Shown here: one piece after another, positions 26,782-34,301 of the stretch
Position numbering within the stretch: the stretch's first letter is position 1
Layout of the letters: each line of letters begins with the position of its first letter
Source: Mycolicibacterium duvalii
GTDB lineage: Bacteria; Actinomycetota; Actinomycetes; Mycobacteriales; Mycobacteriaceae
Length of the DNA stretch: 64,000 nt
NCBI RefSeq assembly: GCF_010726645.1
Contig: NZ_AP022563.1
Coordinates: forward strand, 5,270,001 to 5,334,000
Reading direction: 5' to 3'
Program-made: the position numbers and the translations under genes
Notes under the pieces: model-generated
Database searches by the model: none
The model's input: only the letters and a program-made list of their open reading frames with translations
What the model was told of the DNA's origin: nothing

Positions 26782-26876
26782 GACTCGTCGGTGACCAGTC
26801 GATACAACGCGTACAACGCGAACCAGGTGATCACCACCACGGCCACGACGAGCAGGATCTCGAAGAACAGCACCAC
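26778..26876 (-). CDS. Leaderless small membrane peptide (32 aa)
   Basis: Short frame from GTG 26876 (GTG 26873 also possible). Almost the whole peptide is hydrophobic (FFEILLVVAVVVITWFALY), ending RLVTDES, so a single membrane helix with a short polar tail is predicted. A TAGACT -10 lies exactly seven bases upstream, so the transcript would start on the GTG (leaderless). Its TGA overlaps the GTG of the nitrobindin gene. The codons end mostly in G or C, as in real genes here. No homologue is recognised. Confidence 0.62.
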   Translation of the reverse strand: MVLFFEILLVVAVVVITWFALYALYRLVTDES

Positions 26877-26883
26877 GACGTGA

Positions 26884-26889
26884 AGTCTA
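26884..26889 (-). promoter_or_regulatory. -10 element for the leaderless nitrobindin operon
   Basis: Minus-strand TAGACT (TANNNT) with seven bases to GTG 26876, the spacing expected for leaderless mycobacterial mRNAs. No clear -35 was identified. Confidence 0.55.
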
Positions 26890-26910
26890 ACCGCCGCTCC
26901 GGGCCGTGGT

Positions 26911-27231
26911 TCAGCCGACCTTGTACTCGTATTCCGGGCAGAACGCACCGGTGGCGGCACCGATGAAGTAGCCCGCGTCGCCGTTCGACCAGCCCGTGGC
27001 GCCGGCCAGGTCGAGCACTTCCTGCTCGAACGTCGCACCGTTGTTCCAGTCCTGGCAGACCGCGTACCCGGTCTCGATGACCTGGGCGGTCTTTTCCGAG
27101 GGCCAGGTGATGCCGTACTCGGCGATCACGGAGAGGAAGTCGCCCTCCGGGTCGGCGAGCGCGGCCGGAGCGCCCCACAGGGCGCCTCCGGCAAGCAGTG
27201 CGGCTGCGACACAGGCGAATGTCGTTTTCAT
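26911..27231 (-). CDS. Secreted DUF732-family protein
   Basis: 106 aa from ATG 27231 with GAGGGG five bases upstream. Signal peptide residues ~1-27 (KTTFACVAAALLAGGALWG, cleavage after ALA). The mature part is a small helical DUF732 domain: DPEGDFLSVIAEYGI, GYAVCQDWNNG and AFCPEYEY. The two mature cysteines probably form a disulfide. DUF732 proteins are abundant secreted mycobacterial proteins of unknown role. It is separated from the sulfur operon upstream by a hairpin terminator. Confidence 0.88.
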   Translation of the reverse strand: MKTTFACVAAALLAGGALWGAPAALADPEGDFLSVIAEYGITWPSEKTAQVIETGYAVCQDWNNGATFEQEVLDLAGATGWSNGDAGYFIGAATGAFCPEYEYKVG

Positions 27232-27272
27232 GTCGGCCCCTCGAGGTAGCCGCGGCACTGTGCCGGGTGATT

Positions 27273-27298
27273 CGTCCCGCGCCGAGCGGCGCGGGACG
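27273..27298 (-). terminator. Hairpin terminator after the sulfur operon
   Basis: CGTCCCGCGCC at 27273-27283 pairs with GGCGCGGGACG at 27288-27298 around a four-base loop (GAGC): an 11-bp perfect GC-rich stem downstream of sseC2. There is no U-tract, which is common for mycobacterial terminators. Confidence 0.65.
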
Positions 27299-27369
27299 TC
27301 ACCTCATCGTCCTCCAGGAATGCCGAGCTTGCAGGGTTTTCACAGCAAGATCAGCAGAGGATCAGGCGC

Positions 27370-27672
27370 TTACGCGACCTTGACGTCGACCTCGTGGATG
27401 CCCGCGCCCGTCGGCGCGACCACCGCGTCGCCGTTACCGACCTTGGACAGCGCGCGCAGCGTCCAGGTCCCGGGCGCGGCGAAGAACCGGAAGTCACCGG
27501 TGGCCGACGCGACGACCTCGGCGGTGAACTCGTCAGAGCTGTCCAGCAGCCGCACGAACGCGCCGCCGACCGCCTGACCCGAGCCGTCCACGACCCGGCC
27601 GGTGATCACCGTTTCCTTCTCCAGGTCGACGCCGGCGGGCAACGTCAGTCCTTGCTTGGGTGCAGAGCACAT
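27370..27672 (-). CDS. sseC2: DUF1416 protein SseC
   Basis: 100 aa from ATG 27672. N-terminal MCSAPKQGLTLPAGVDL is the family start, followed by an Ig/transthyretin-like beta fold (ITGRVVDGSGQAVGGAFVR, GDFRFFAAPGTWTLRAL). It starts one base after the thiosulfate sulfurtransferase stop, so the two are co-translated. In M. tuberculosis the same pair is sseC2-cysA2. Proposed roles in sulfur metabolism rest only on this linkage. Confidence 0.9.
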   Translation of the reverse strand: MCSAPKQGLTLPAGVDLEKETVITGRVVDGSGQAVGGAFVRLLDSSDEFTAEVVASATGDFRFFAAPGTWTLRALSKVGNGDAVVAPTGAGIHEVDVKVA

Positions 27673-27673
27673 A

Positions 27674-28507
27674 TCAACTTCCCAACTCGATCGGGGCCCC
27701 CACCAGGGAGCCGTATTCCGTCCAACTGCCGTCGTAGTTCTTGACGTTCTTGTGCCCGAGGAGCTCCTGCAGCACGAACCAGGTGTGCGACGAACGCTCA
27801 CCGATCCGGCAGTAGGCGATGGTCTCCTTCTCGCCGTCGAGGCCGGCCTCGGCGTACAGCTTGGCCAGATCCTCGTCGGACTTGAAGGTGCCGTCCTCGT
27901 TGGCGGCCTTGCTCCACGGAACGTTGATGGCGCCGGGGATATGCCCGGGGCGCTGGCTCTGCTCCTGCGGCAGGTGCGCGGGGGCGAGGATCTTGCCGGA
28001 GAATTCGTCGGGGGAGCGCACGTCGACCAGGTTCTTCTTGCCGATCGCGTCGATCACCTCGTCGCGGAAGGCACGGATGCTGGTGTCGGGAGCCTTGGCG
28101 GTGTAGCTGGTGCCCGGGCGTTCCACCGTGTCGGTCGACAGCGGACGCGCGTCGAGTTCCCACTTCTTGCGGCCACCGTCGAGCAGCTTGACGTCGGCGT
28201 GGCCGTAGAGCTTGAAGTACCAGTACGCGTAGGCGGCGAACCAGTTGTTGTTGCCGCCGTAGAGCACCACGGTGTCGTCGTTGGAGATGCCGCGCTCGCT
28301 CAGCAGCTTCGAGAACTGCTCGGCGTCGACGAAGTCGCGCCGGACCTGATCCTGCAGATCGGTCTTCCAGTCGAGCTTGACGGCGCCCGGGATGTGGCCG
28401 GTGTCGTAGGCGTTGGTGTCCTCGTCTACCTCGACGAAGACGGTGTTCGGCGCGTCGAGATTGCTCTCGGCCCAGTCGACTGAGACCAGAACGTCGGAGC
28501 GTGCCAT
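27674..28507 (-). CDS. cysA2: Thiosulfate sulfurtransferase (two-domain rhodanese)
   Basis: 277 aa from ATG 28507. An inactive N-terminal rhodanese domain (HIPGAVKLDW) is followed by an active C-terminal one with the catalytic loop AYCRIGERSSH; the Cys receives the sulfane sulfur. HIPGAINVPW precedes it. It transfers sulfur from thiosulfate to cyanide or thiols and is often used in cysteine/thiol metabolism. It lies downstream of a polycysteine leader peptide (28708-28797) and a second short ORF, implying control by cysteine supply. A longer in-frame N-terminus (to 28672) is rejected: it lacks family similarity and overlaps the second short ORF in another frame. Confidence 0.93.
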   Translation of the reverse strand: MARSDVLVSVDWAESNLDAPNTVFVEVDEDTNAYDTGHIPGAVKLDWKTDLQDQVRRDFVDAEQFSKLLSERGISNDDTVVLYGGNNNWFAAYAYWYFKLYGHADVKLLDGGRKKWELDARPLSTDTVERPGTSYTAKAPDTSIRAFRDEVIDAIGKKNLVDVRSPDEFSGKILAPAHLPQEQSQRPGHIPGAINVPWSKAANEDGTFKSDEDLAKLYAEAGLDGEKETIAYCRIGERSSHTWFVLQELLGHKNVKNYDGSWTEYGSLVGAPIELGS

Positions 28508-28544
28508 ATAGAGGGTCCTTCCGGTTTGGTTGGGGGCGGTGCGG

Positions 28545-28619
28545 TTACGGGCGGGGCGGTGCGCCCGGCGTCGGGACGCCGAGCGCGGAGGTGCTGCCGG
28601 TGGCGGTGGGGTGTGACAT
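28545..28619 (-). CDS. Short ORF (24 aa) between polycysteine leader and cysA2
   Basis: Starts at ATG 28619 with AGGAG seven bases upstream, an excellent ribosome site; an in-frame ATG at 28643 would give 32 aa. The peptide (MSHPTATGSTSALGVP...) is Pro/Thr/Gly-rich with no membrane segment. It ends 37 bases before the cysA2 start. It may be a second leader ORF coupled to the polycysteine peptide or a small protein. A GTGGCCG/CGGCCCAC hairpin with one bulge lies between it and the polycysteine ORF. Confidence 0.5.
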   Translation of the reverse strand: MSHPTATGSTSALGVPTPGAPPRP

Positions 28620-28707
28620 GAACGAGCTCCTGTTGATGTGCATCGGCGGGCTGGTGGGCCGAAAGCGGCCACTCACAGAGTGCGGCGCACAGCGACGGCG
28701 CGGCTAC

Positions 28708-28797
28708 TCAGCAGCAACAACAACAGCAACAACCCGCGACGCGGCACAGATCGACTGCGCGGCGCTTGGTGAGCACAAGCTCGAGGCGGGCTGACAC
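28708..28797 (-). CDS. Leaderless polycysteine leader peptide (29 aa, ends in seven Cys)
   Basis: GTG 28797 opens a frame reading V-S-A-R-L-E-L-V-L-T-K-R-R-A-V-D-L-C-R-V-A-G and then seven consecutive Cys codons (TGT/TGC) before TGA. A TAAGCT -10 sits seven bases upstream, so translation would begin at the 5' end of the mRNA. Polycysteine-encoding leaderless short ORFs upstream of sulfur genes are known in mycobacteria as cysteine-responsive attenuators. The RRAVDLCR core also resembles a leader-peptide type common in actinobacteria. The peptide is most likely regulatory, with cis-acting ribosome stalling. Confidence 0.85.
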   Translation of the reverse strand: MSARLELVLTKRRAVDLCRVAGCCCCCCC

Positions 28798-28804
28798 GCG
28801 GCAC

Positions 28805-28810
28805 AGCTTA
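28805..28810 (-). promoter_or_regulatory. -10 element of the polycysteine leader/sulfur operon
   Basis: Minus-strand TAAGCT with seven bases to GTG 28797, giving a transcript that starts at the leader's first codon. The -35 region would fall inside the 3' end of thiX; no strong consensus is seen there. Confidence 0.65.
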
Positions 28811-28826
28811 CCCAAAGACAGGGTGA

Positions 28827-29249
28827 TCAAGCCAACAGCGGCCGCAGAGCGGACCGCAGGTCAGTGGCGGTGGGCACCCCCGAGGTGCGGTACCGCTGCC
28901 GTCCGTCGGCGTCGAAGATGAACGTCGTGGGCAGCGACAGCACCGAAAGCCTGCGCGCCGGTTCGGGATCGGCGTCCATGTCGATCTCGAGGTGTGCCAC
29001 GGCGGGCAGCTCGGCGCACACCTCCTCGACGACCCGGCGGACCCCGGCGCACGGCCCGCACCACGGCGCACTGAAATGCAGGATGGTCGGTCCGGTCGTG
29101 GACAGGCCCAGGTCACTGGTGTCCACGTCGGGCCATTCGGCGGCGCCGCGGGCCAGGGTGGCGCGCAGCGTAACGAGGCGCCCGATCACATAGGCCATCC
29201 CGAAGACCGCGATCAAGACCGCCACGACCACGATCCACGTCCCAGTCAT
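28827..29249 (-). CDS. thiX: Membrane-anchored thioredoxin-fold protein (Rv0816c/ThiX-like)
   Basis: 140 aa. A membrane anchor (IVVVAVLIAVFGMAYVIG, residues ~5-22) is followed by a thioredoxin domain with active site WCGPC in HFSAPWCGPCAGVR and a cis-Pro region LSLPTTFIF. The redox-active domain is probably on the outer face of the membrane or tethered at it, depending on topology. Its start overlaps the lmeA stop (ATGA). Gene order thiX-cysA2-sseC matches M. tuberculosis. Confidence 0.9.
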   Translation of the reverse strand: MTGTWIVVVAVLIAVFGMAYVIGRLVTLRATLARGAAEWPDVDTSDLGLSTTGPTILHFSAPWCGPCAGVRRVVEEVCAELPAVAHLEIDMDADPEPARRLSVLSLPTTFIFDADGRQRYRTSGVPTATDLRSALRPLLA

Positions 29250-30040
29250 GACAGCCGGAACCTGTCGAGCTGGAGCCGCATGTCTCCGGTGATGCCCTCG
29301 ATGATGATGTCCGAACCGCGTGCGCCCTGACTGGTCGGTGCGACGCCGAACGGCAGCACCTGACCGGGAAGCCGGGAGGAGAACGCGGCGAGCACGGCGG
29401 TCAGCCGGTCCTCGGGCACCTCCTGGTCGGCGGTACCCGGACCGGTCAGCACACCGGTCGCGGTCAGCACCAGCGTGGAGGCGTCGGGGCCGGCCATCGA
29501 CAGGTCGACCGCGATGCTGACCCGCTCGTCGAACCCGGCCTGGTCCGGCGTCCCGGTGAACACCACGCCGCGGTTGCTCGAGATGCCCGATTCGGTGGTG
29601 CCGCCGGTGGAGTCCTCGGTCTCATCGGTGGGCGCCTCCACCAGCAGGTCGGTGATTCCCATGTACCGGCCGAGATGCGTGGAGTCGATGATGATGCGGC
29701 TTTCCACCTTCTCGACCGCCAACGCCGAATCGGGCCGCACCAGCCAGGACCCGGACAGGTCGACCGAGTGCAGCGTCGCCTCCAGCGATGCCCGGCCCAC
29801 GACGGCGTGATCAACGCCACTGGCCTTGATCTCCACCTCGTCGTAACGGTGCCGCGCCGCCTGGGTGACGAACGGAAAGCCCAGGATCGCCACCGACGGA
29901 TCCCAGTTCAGGTCGGCGGCTGTGCGCACGCTTCTGGCCAGGCGATACTCGGCGTAGATCGCCGCGCCGAAGTCAGTGCCGACGGCGCCCAACACCAAAG
30001 CCAGCAGGGTGGACACGACACCGACGACGAGCTTGCGCAC
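29246..30040 (-). CDS. lmeA: DUF2993 protein LmeA (lipomannan elongation)
   Basis: 264 aa from GTG 30040. An N-terminal hydrophobic signal/anchor (LVVGVVSTLLALVLGAVG) is followed by a DUF2993 lipid-binding-type fold: NWDPSVAILGFPFVTQA and VRPDSALAVEKVES. The mycobacterial orthologue Rv0817c/LmeA is a periplasmic protein that promotes mannan elongation of lipomannan. It is the first gene of the minus-strand operon lmeA-thiX and is divergent from glnR. Confidence 0.87.
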   Translation of the reverse strand: MRKLVVGVVSTLLALVLGAVGTDFGAAIYAEYRLARSVRTAADLNWDPSVAILGFPFVTQAARHRYDEVEIKASGVDHAVVGRASLEATLHSVDLSGSWLVRPDSALAVEKVESRIIIDSTHLGRYMGITDLLVEAPTDETEDSTGGTTESGISSNRGVVFTGTPDQAGFDERVSIAVDLSMAGPDASTLVLTATGVLTGPGTADQEVPEDRLTAVLAAFSSRLPGQVLPFGVAPTSQGARGSDIIIEGITGDMRLQLDRFRLS

Positions 30041-30228
30041 GCCGACATTGTTGCCTACCCGGCCTGCCCGCTCGCCGTTCGGCGCGGCTTACGGGCAGGC
30101 GGCACGCTATCGTTAGGACACCAACGGTCAGTAACGGCCGTGTGTCAGGCGTGAATCTGGGAAGTCACCGCGACAAAGACGTACCGGTGCGTCCAGGCGG
30201 ATGATCTCCACAGCGGTTGGAGGGCCAG

Positions 30229-31023
30229 GTGGATCTACTGCTACTGACGGTCGACCCGCATCCCGAATCCATCCTGCCGTCTTTGGCGCTGCTCGCCCAC
30301 AACGTGCGCACGGCCCCGACCGAAGTGTCGTCGTTGCTGGAGGCAGGTTCGGCCGACGTGGCCATCGTCGACGCGCGCACCGACCTGGCCGCCGCACGCG
30401 GGCTGTGCCGGCTGCTGGGCACCACCGGCACGTCGGTTCCGGTGGTCGCCGTGGTCAACGAGGGCGGCCTCGTCGCGGTCAACGTGGAGTGGGGCCTCGA
30501 CGAGATTCTGCTGCCGAGCACCGGTCCGGCCGAGATCGACGCCCGGCTGCGGCTGCTGGTGGGGCGCCGCGGCGGGATCGCCAACCAGGAGAACGTCGGC
30601 AAGATCAGCCTCGGCGAGCTGGTGATCGACGAGGGGACCTACACCGCCCGGCTGCGCGGACGGCCGTTGGACCTGACATACAAGGAATTCGAGCTGCTGA
30701 AGTATCTCGCGCAGCACGCCGGCCGCGTGTTCACCCGCGCACAGCTGTTACAGGAGGTGTGGGGCTATGACTTCTTCGGAGGGACCCGCACCGTCGACGT
30801 CCACGTCCGGCGTCTGCGGGCCAAGCTCGGACCCGAGTACGAGTCGCTGATCGGCACGGTCCGCAACGTCGGATACAAGGCGGTCCGGCCGTCCCGGGGA
30901 CGCGGCACCGCGCAGGGCGCTGCGCCGCCCGACGAACCGGACGAGGCCGAAGAAGACAGTTACGACGACACCGTCGACGAACTGCACAGCGAGCCGGTGT
31001 CCGAAGCGCTGGGCAGTTCGTGA
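30229..31023 (+). CDS. glnR: OmpR-type orphan response regulator GlnR
   Basis: 264 aa from GTG 30229, with GGAGGG four bases upstream; a TTG at 30217 would give four extra residues. The N-terminal receiver-like domain (DLLLLTVDPHPESILPSLAL) is an atypical receiver. The C-terminal winged helix contains LDLTYKEFELLKYLAQHAGRV and TVDVHVRRLRAKLG. It corresponds to Rv0818, the mycobacterial nitrogen regulator that controls glnA, amtB and related genes. An acidic tail (EPDEAEEDSYDDTVDE) follows the DNA-binding domain. GTGA overlap with mshD. Confidence 0.92.
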   Translation: MDLLLLTVDPHPESILPSLALLAHNVRTAPTEVSSLLEAGSADVAIVDARTDLAAARGLCRLLGTTGTSVPVVAVVNEGGLVAVNVEWGLDEILLPSTGPAEIDARLRLLVGRRGGIANQENVGKISLGELVIDEGTYTARLRGRPLDLTYKEFELLKYLAQHAGRVFTRAQLLQEVWGYDFFGGTRTVDVHVRRLRAKLGPEYESLIGTVRNVGYKAVRPSRGRGTAQGAAPPDEPDEAEEDSYDDTVDELHSEPVSEALGSS

Positions 31024-31925
31024 CGGTCGACTGGCAACAGGGGCTCACCGACTCTGCGCGTCAGCAGATCCGCGACGTCATCGCTGCGGCCGAGGTCGCC
31101 GACGGGGTGGCCCCGGTCGGCGAACAGGTGCTGCGCGAGCTGAACCTCGACCGCACCCGGCACCTGGTCGCGACCGGGGACGGCGCCGTGTCGGGGTATC
31201 TGAACCTCGCGCCCGCCGCGGACGACGCCCCTCCGATGGCCGAACTCGTGGTGCACCCGGCGGCCCGGCGCCGCGGTGTCGGCGCCGCGATGATCCGGGC
31301 AGCGCTGGCCGCGGGCGGTCCGGCCACGCGTTTCTGGGCGCACGGCGACCTCGAACCGGCGCGCGCGACGGCGTCCGCGCTCGAACTGGTCGCGGTGCGG
31401 GAGTTGCTGCAGATGCGCCGCCCGCTTGCGGACCTGCCCGCGACCCCTGCTGCCGCCGGCGTGACGATGCGTACCTATGCCGGCCCCTCCGACGACGCCG
31501 AGCTGCTGCGGGTGAACAACGCCGCGTTCGCCTGGCATCCCGAGCAGGGCGGGTGGACCGACGACGATGTCGCCGAGCGCAGATCCGAGCCGTGGTTCGA
31601 CCCCGCCGGACTGTTCCTGGCATTCGACGACGCGTCCGGGCGGCTACTCGGATTCCATTGGACCAAGCAACATTCCGACCAGCTGGGCGAGGTGTACGTC
31701 GTCGGTGTCGACCCCGCCGCGCAGGGCCGGGGCCTCGGCGCCGCGCTCACCCTGACCGGTCTGCACCACCTGGCGCGGCAGTTGTCCGGCAGCGGCGCCG
31801 AAGCGGCGGTGATGCTCTACGTCGAAGCCGACAACACCGCCGCGGTGAAGACCTACCGACGACTGGGTTTCGAGGTGTCCAACACCGACGTCGCGTACGC
31901 CGCGCACGGCCCCGCCAACCTGTGA
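31020..31925 (+). CDS. mshD: Mycothiol synthase (MshD)
   Basis: 301 aa, two tandem GNAT domains. It acetylates Cys-GlcN-Ins with acetyl-CoA, the last step of mycothiol synthesis. The N-domain acetyl-CoA loop is AARRRGVGAAM; the C-domain has VDPAAQGRGLGAALT and YVEADNTAAVKTYRRLGF. AFAWHPEQGGW is typical of MshD. The start lies inside the glnR stop (GTGA). Confidence 0.96.
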   Translation: MTVDWQQGLTDSARQQIRDVIAAAEVADGVAPVGEQVLRELNLDRTRHLVATGDGAVSGYLNLAPAADDAPPMAELVVHPAARRRGVGAAMIRAALAAGGPATRFWAHGDLEPARATASALELVAVRELLQMRRPLADLPATPAAAGVTMRTYAGPSDDAELLRVNNAAFAWHPEQGGWTDDDVAERRSEPWFDPAGLFLAFDDASGRLLGFHWTKQHSDQLGEVYVVGVDPAAQGRGLGAALTLTGLHHLARQLSGSGAEAAVMLYVEADNTAAVKTYRRLGFEVSNTDVAYAAHGPANL

Positions 31926-31938
31926 GATCACTGCACCT

Positions 31939-31956
31939 GTTCACCTCCCGTTCACC
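31939..31956 (+). promoter_or_regulatory. PHO box (RegX3-type) upstream of pstS
   Basis: Two direct repeats GTTCACC at 31939-31945 and 31950-31956, spaced by TCCC (11-base period), about 100 bases before pstS. This matches the GTTCACC direct-repeat pattern recognised by the SenX3-RegX3 phosphate-starvation system in mycobacteria. A TACGTT at 31988-31993 is a possible -10. Confidence 0.75.
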
Positions 31957-32054
31957 CGCCATGCCCGATTTGTCCACTGCGGCCGCATACGTTGCCGGTG
32001 AGTTTGCAGCCGTTTTGGGCAAGTGATCGGGTCAGCGAAAAGAAAGTGGGATCA

Positions 32055-33188
32055 GTGAAGCTCAACATCATCGGCAAGTCGTTCGGTACGACGGTCTCGG
32101 TCGCGGCGATCGCCGCGATGGCCCTCGCCGGGTGCGGTAGCGACAACAACGCTCCGTCGGGCACCACCGGTGCCACCGGAACCGACGCCTCGTCGGCGGA
32201 GTGCGGCGGCAAGAACACCCTCACCGCCGAGGGATCGACGGCTCAGCAGAACGCCATCGCAGTGTTCAATCAGGCCTGGGGTCAGGTCTGCGCGGGCAAG
32301 AACCTGTCCTACAACCCGACCGGATCAGGCGCCGGCCGCGAGCAGTTCGTCGCGGGCAACGTCGACTTCGGCGGAACCGACTCGCCGATCAAGGACGAGC
32401 AGGCCCAGCAGGGCGCGCAGCGCTGCGGCGGCAACGAGGTCTGGAACCTGCCGTTGGTCTTCGGTCCGGTCGCGATGGCCTACAACCTCGACGGCGTCGA
32501 TGGGCTGGTGCTCAACGCCGATGTCCTGGCGCGCATCTTCCAGGGCCAGATCACCAATTGGAACGACCCGGCGATCGCCGCGCTGAACGAGGGCAAGACC
32601 CTGCCCGACCAGAACGTCACACCGATCTACCGCTCGGACTCCTCGGGCACCACCGACAACTTCCAGAAGTACCTGGCCGCGGCCGCTCCCCAGACCTGGA
32701 CGAAGGGCGACGGCAGCGAATTCCAGGGCGGCGCCGGGGAAGGCGCGCAGAAGTCCGCCGGCGTCGCGCAGGCGGTTCAGGCCACCCCGGGCGGCATCGG
32801 CTACGTCGAGAAGGGCTTCGCCGACCAGGCCGGCATCTCCTACGCGCAGATCGACAACGGCAGCGGAGCGGTGGAACTGACCAACGAGTCGGCCGGTAAG
32901 GCCATCGACGCGGCCACCTTCGCCGCCGAGGGCAACAACCTCGTCCTGGATCTGCAGTCGCTGTACGGCACCACCGAGCCGGGCGCCTACCCGCTCGTGC
33001 TGGCCACCTACAACATCGTCTGCTCCCAGGGCTACGACGCCGAGACCGCCGCCGCGGTGCGCTCGTTCATGACCGTCGCCGCCAACGAAGGCCAGCAGGG
33101 CCTTCCCGAGGCCGGCTACGTGCCCCTGCCGGACCGCTTCAAGGAGCGTCTGCTGACCGCGGTCGACGCCATCGGCCCGACTGCCTAG
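32055..33188 (+). CDS. pstS: Phosphate-binding lipoprotein PstS
   Basis: 377 aa from GTG 32055 (GTG 32046 and an ATG at 31992 are also in frame). Signal peptide with lipobox MALAGC, lipidated Cys27, anchored on the outer face of the membrane. Phosphate-site signatures: LTAEGSTAQQNAI, YNPTGSGAGREQF, DFGGTDSPI and YRSDSSGTTDNFQKYL. It captures phosphate and delivers it to PstCA-PstB encoded downstream. Preceded by a PHO box. Confidence 0.95.
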   Translation: MKLNIIGKSFGTTVSVAAIAAMALAGCGSDNNAPSGTTGATGTDASSAECGGKNTLTAEGSTAQQNAIAVFNQAWGQVCAGKNLSYNPTGSGAGREQFVAGNVDFGGTDSPIKDEQAQQGAQRCGGNEVWNLPLVFGPVAMAYNLDGVDGLVLNADVLARIFQGQITNWNDPAIAALNEGKTLPDQNVTPIYRSDSSGTTDNFQKYLAAAAPQTWTKGDGSEFQGGAGEGAQKSAGVAQAVQATPGGIGYVEKGFADQAGISYAQIDNGSGAVELTNESAGKAIDAATFAAEGNNLVLDLQSLYGTTEPGAYPLVLATYNIVCSQGYDAETAAAVRSFMTVAANEGQQGLPEAGYVPLPDRFKERLLTAVDAIGPTA

Positions 33189-33236
33189 GTTCTGCAGCGC
33201 AACCGCCACGCAGCGGCGAGGATGGGTTTAGACCGA

Positions 33237-34301
33237 ATGACCGACAAGCGCGATGGAACCGGAACCGCATTGACGACGCCGAACCCGATGGACTCGGGGT
33301 CGGGGGCTGCGATGGCCGCCCCCTTCCCCGAGCCCACGCCGATCTCGACCAACCCGTCCGGGCATGCGAAGGAGCGGTTGGGAGACCGCATCTTCCGCAG
33401 CCTGTCGCAGGGGGCGGGCGTCCTCATCGTGGCGATCATCGCTGCGATCGGGATCTTCCTGCTGTGGCGTGCCATCCCGGCGCTAGCCCGTAACGAGGCG
33501 AACTTCTTCCTCTACGGCGGCACCTGGAACACCTCCGACACGTCGGCGATGACCTTCGGGATCCTGGACCTGCTCCAGGTCACGGTGTTCGTTTCGGTTT
33601 TCGCGCTGCTGCTCGCGATGCCCATCGCGCTGGGAATCGCGATCTACCTGACGCAGTACGCGCCGCGCCGGGTGGTCGGGCCGCTGGCCTACGTGGTGGA
33701 CCTGCTCGCGGCGGTGCCGTCGATCATCTACGGCGTCTGGGGGCTGTATGTGCTGGCTCCGGTGCTGCGTCCGGTTGCGCTGTGGCTCAACGAGAATCTG
33801 GGTTGGTTCTTCCTGTTCGGCTCCGGCAACGCGTCTGTGGCCGGCGGCGGCACCATCTTCACCGCGGGCATCGTGTTGGCGGTGATGATCCTGCCGATCA
33901 TCACCGCGGTGACGCGGGAGGTGTTCGTCCAGACACCCCGAGGGCAGATCGAGGCCGCGCTGGCGCTCGGCGCGACGCGGTGGGAGGTGGTCCGCACCAC
34001 CGTGCTGCCGTTCGGGATGTCGGGGTACATCAGCGGCGCGATGCTCGGCCTCGGCCGTGCGCTCGGTGAGACCATCGCGCTGCTGATCATCCTGCGCGGC
34101 ACGCAGGAGGCGTTCGGGTGGTCGCTGTTCGACGCCGGGTACACCTTCGCCAGCCTGATCGCCTCGGCCGCTTCGGAGTTCAACGACCAGTACAAGGCAG
34201 GCGCCTACATCGCCGCGGGTCTGGTGCTGTTCATCTTGACGTTCGTGGTGAACTCGCTGGCCCGCGCCGCGGTCTCCGGAAAGGACAGGTCGGCCTCATG
34301 A
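33237..34301 (+). CDS. pstC: Phosphate ABC transporter permease PstC
   Basis: 354 aa from ATG 33237; ATG 33222 is also in frame and cannot be excluded because neither has a clear ribosome site. After a cytoplasmic Pro/Ser-rich N-terminus come six or so membrane segments (GVLIVAIIAAIGIFLLW; VFVSVFALLLAMPIALGIAI). The permease EAA loop IEAALALGATRWEVVRTTVLP is clear (REVFVQTP precedes it). ATGA overlap with pstA. Confidence 0.94.
   Translation: MTDKRDGTGTALTTPNPMDSGSGAAMAAPFPEPTPISTNPSGHAKERLGDRIFRSLSQGAGVLIVAIIAAIGIFLLWRAIPALARNEANFFLYGGTWNTSDTSAMTFGILDLLQVTVFVSVFALLLAMPIALGIAIYLTQYAPRRVVGPLAYVVDLLAAVPSIIYGVWGLYVLAPVLRPVALWLNENLGWFFLFGSGNASVAGGGTIFTAGIVLAVMILPIITAVTREVFVQTPRGQIEAALALGATRWEVVRTTVLPFGMSGYISGAMLGLGRALGETIALLIILRGTQEAFGWSLFDAGYTFASLIASAASEFNDQYKAGAYIAAGLVLFILTFVVNSLARAAVSGKDRSAS

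Noticed and set aside
28512..28672. N-terminal extension of the rhodanese frame up to 28672
   Set aside because: The extra residues are Pro/Arg-rich and unlike rhodanese; ATG 28507 begins with the family start MARSDVLVSVDW.
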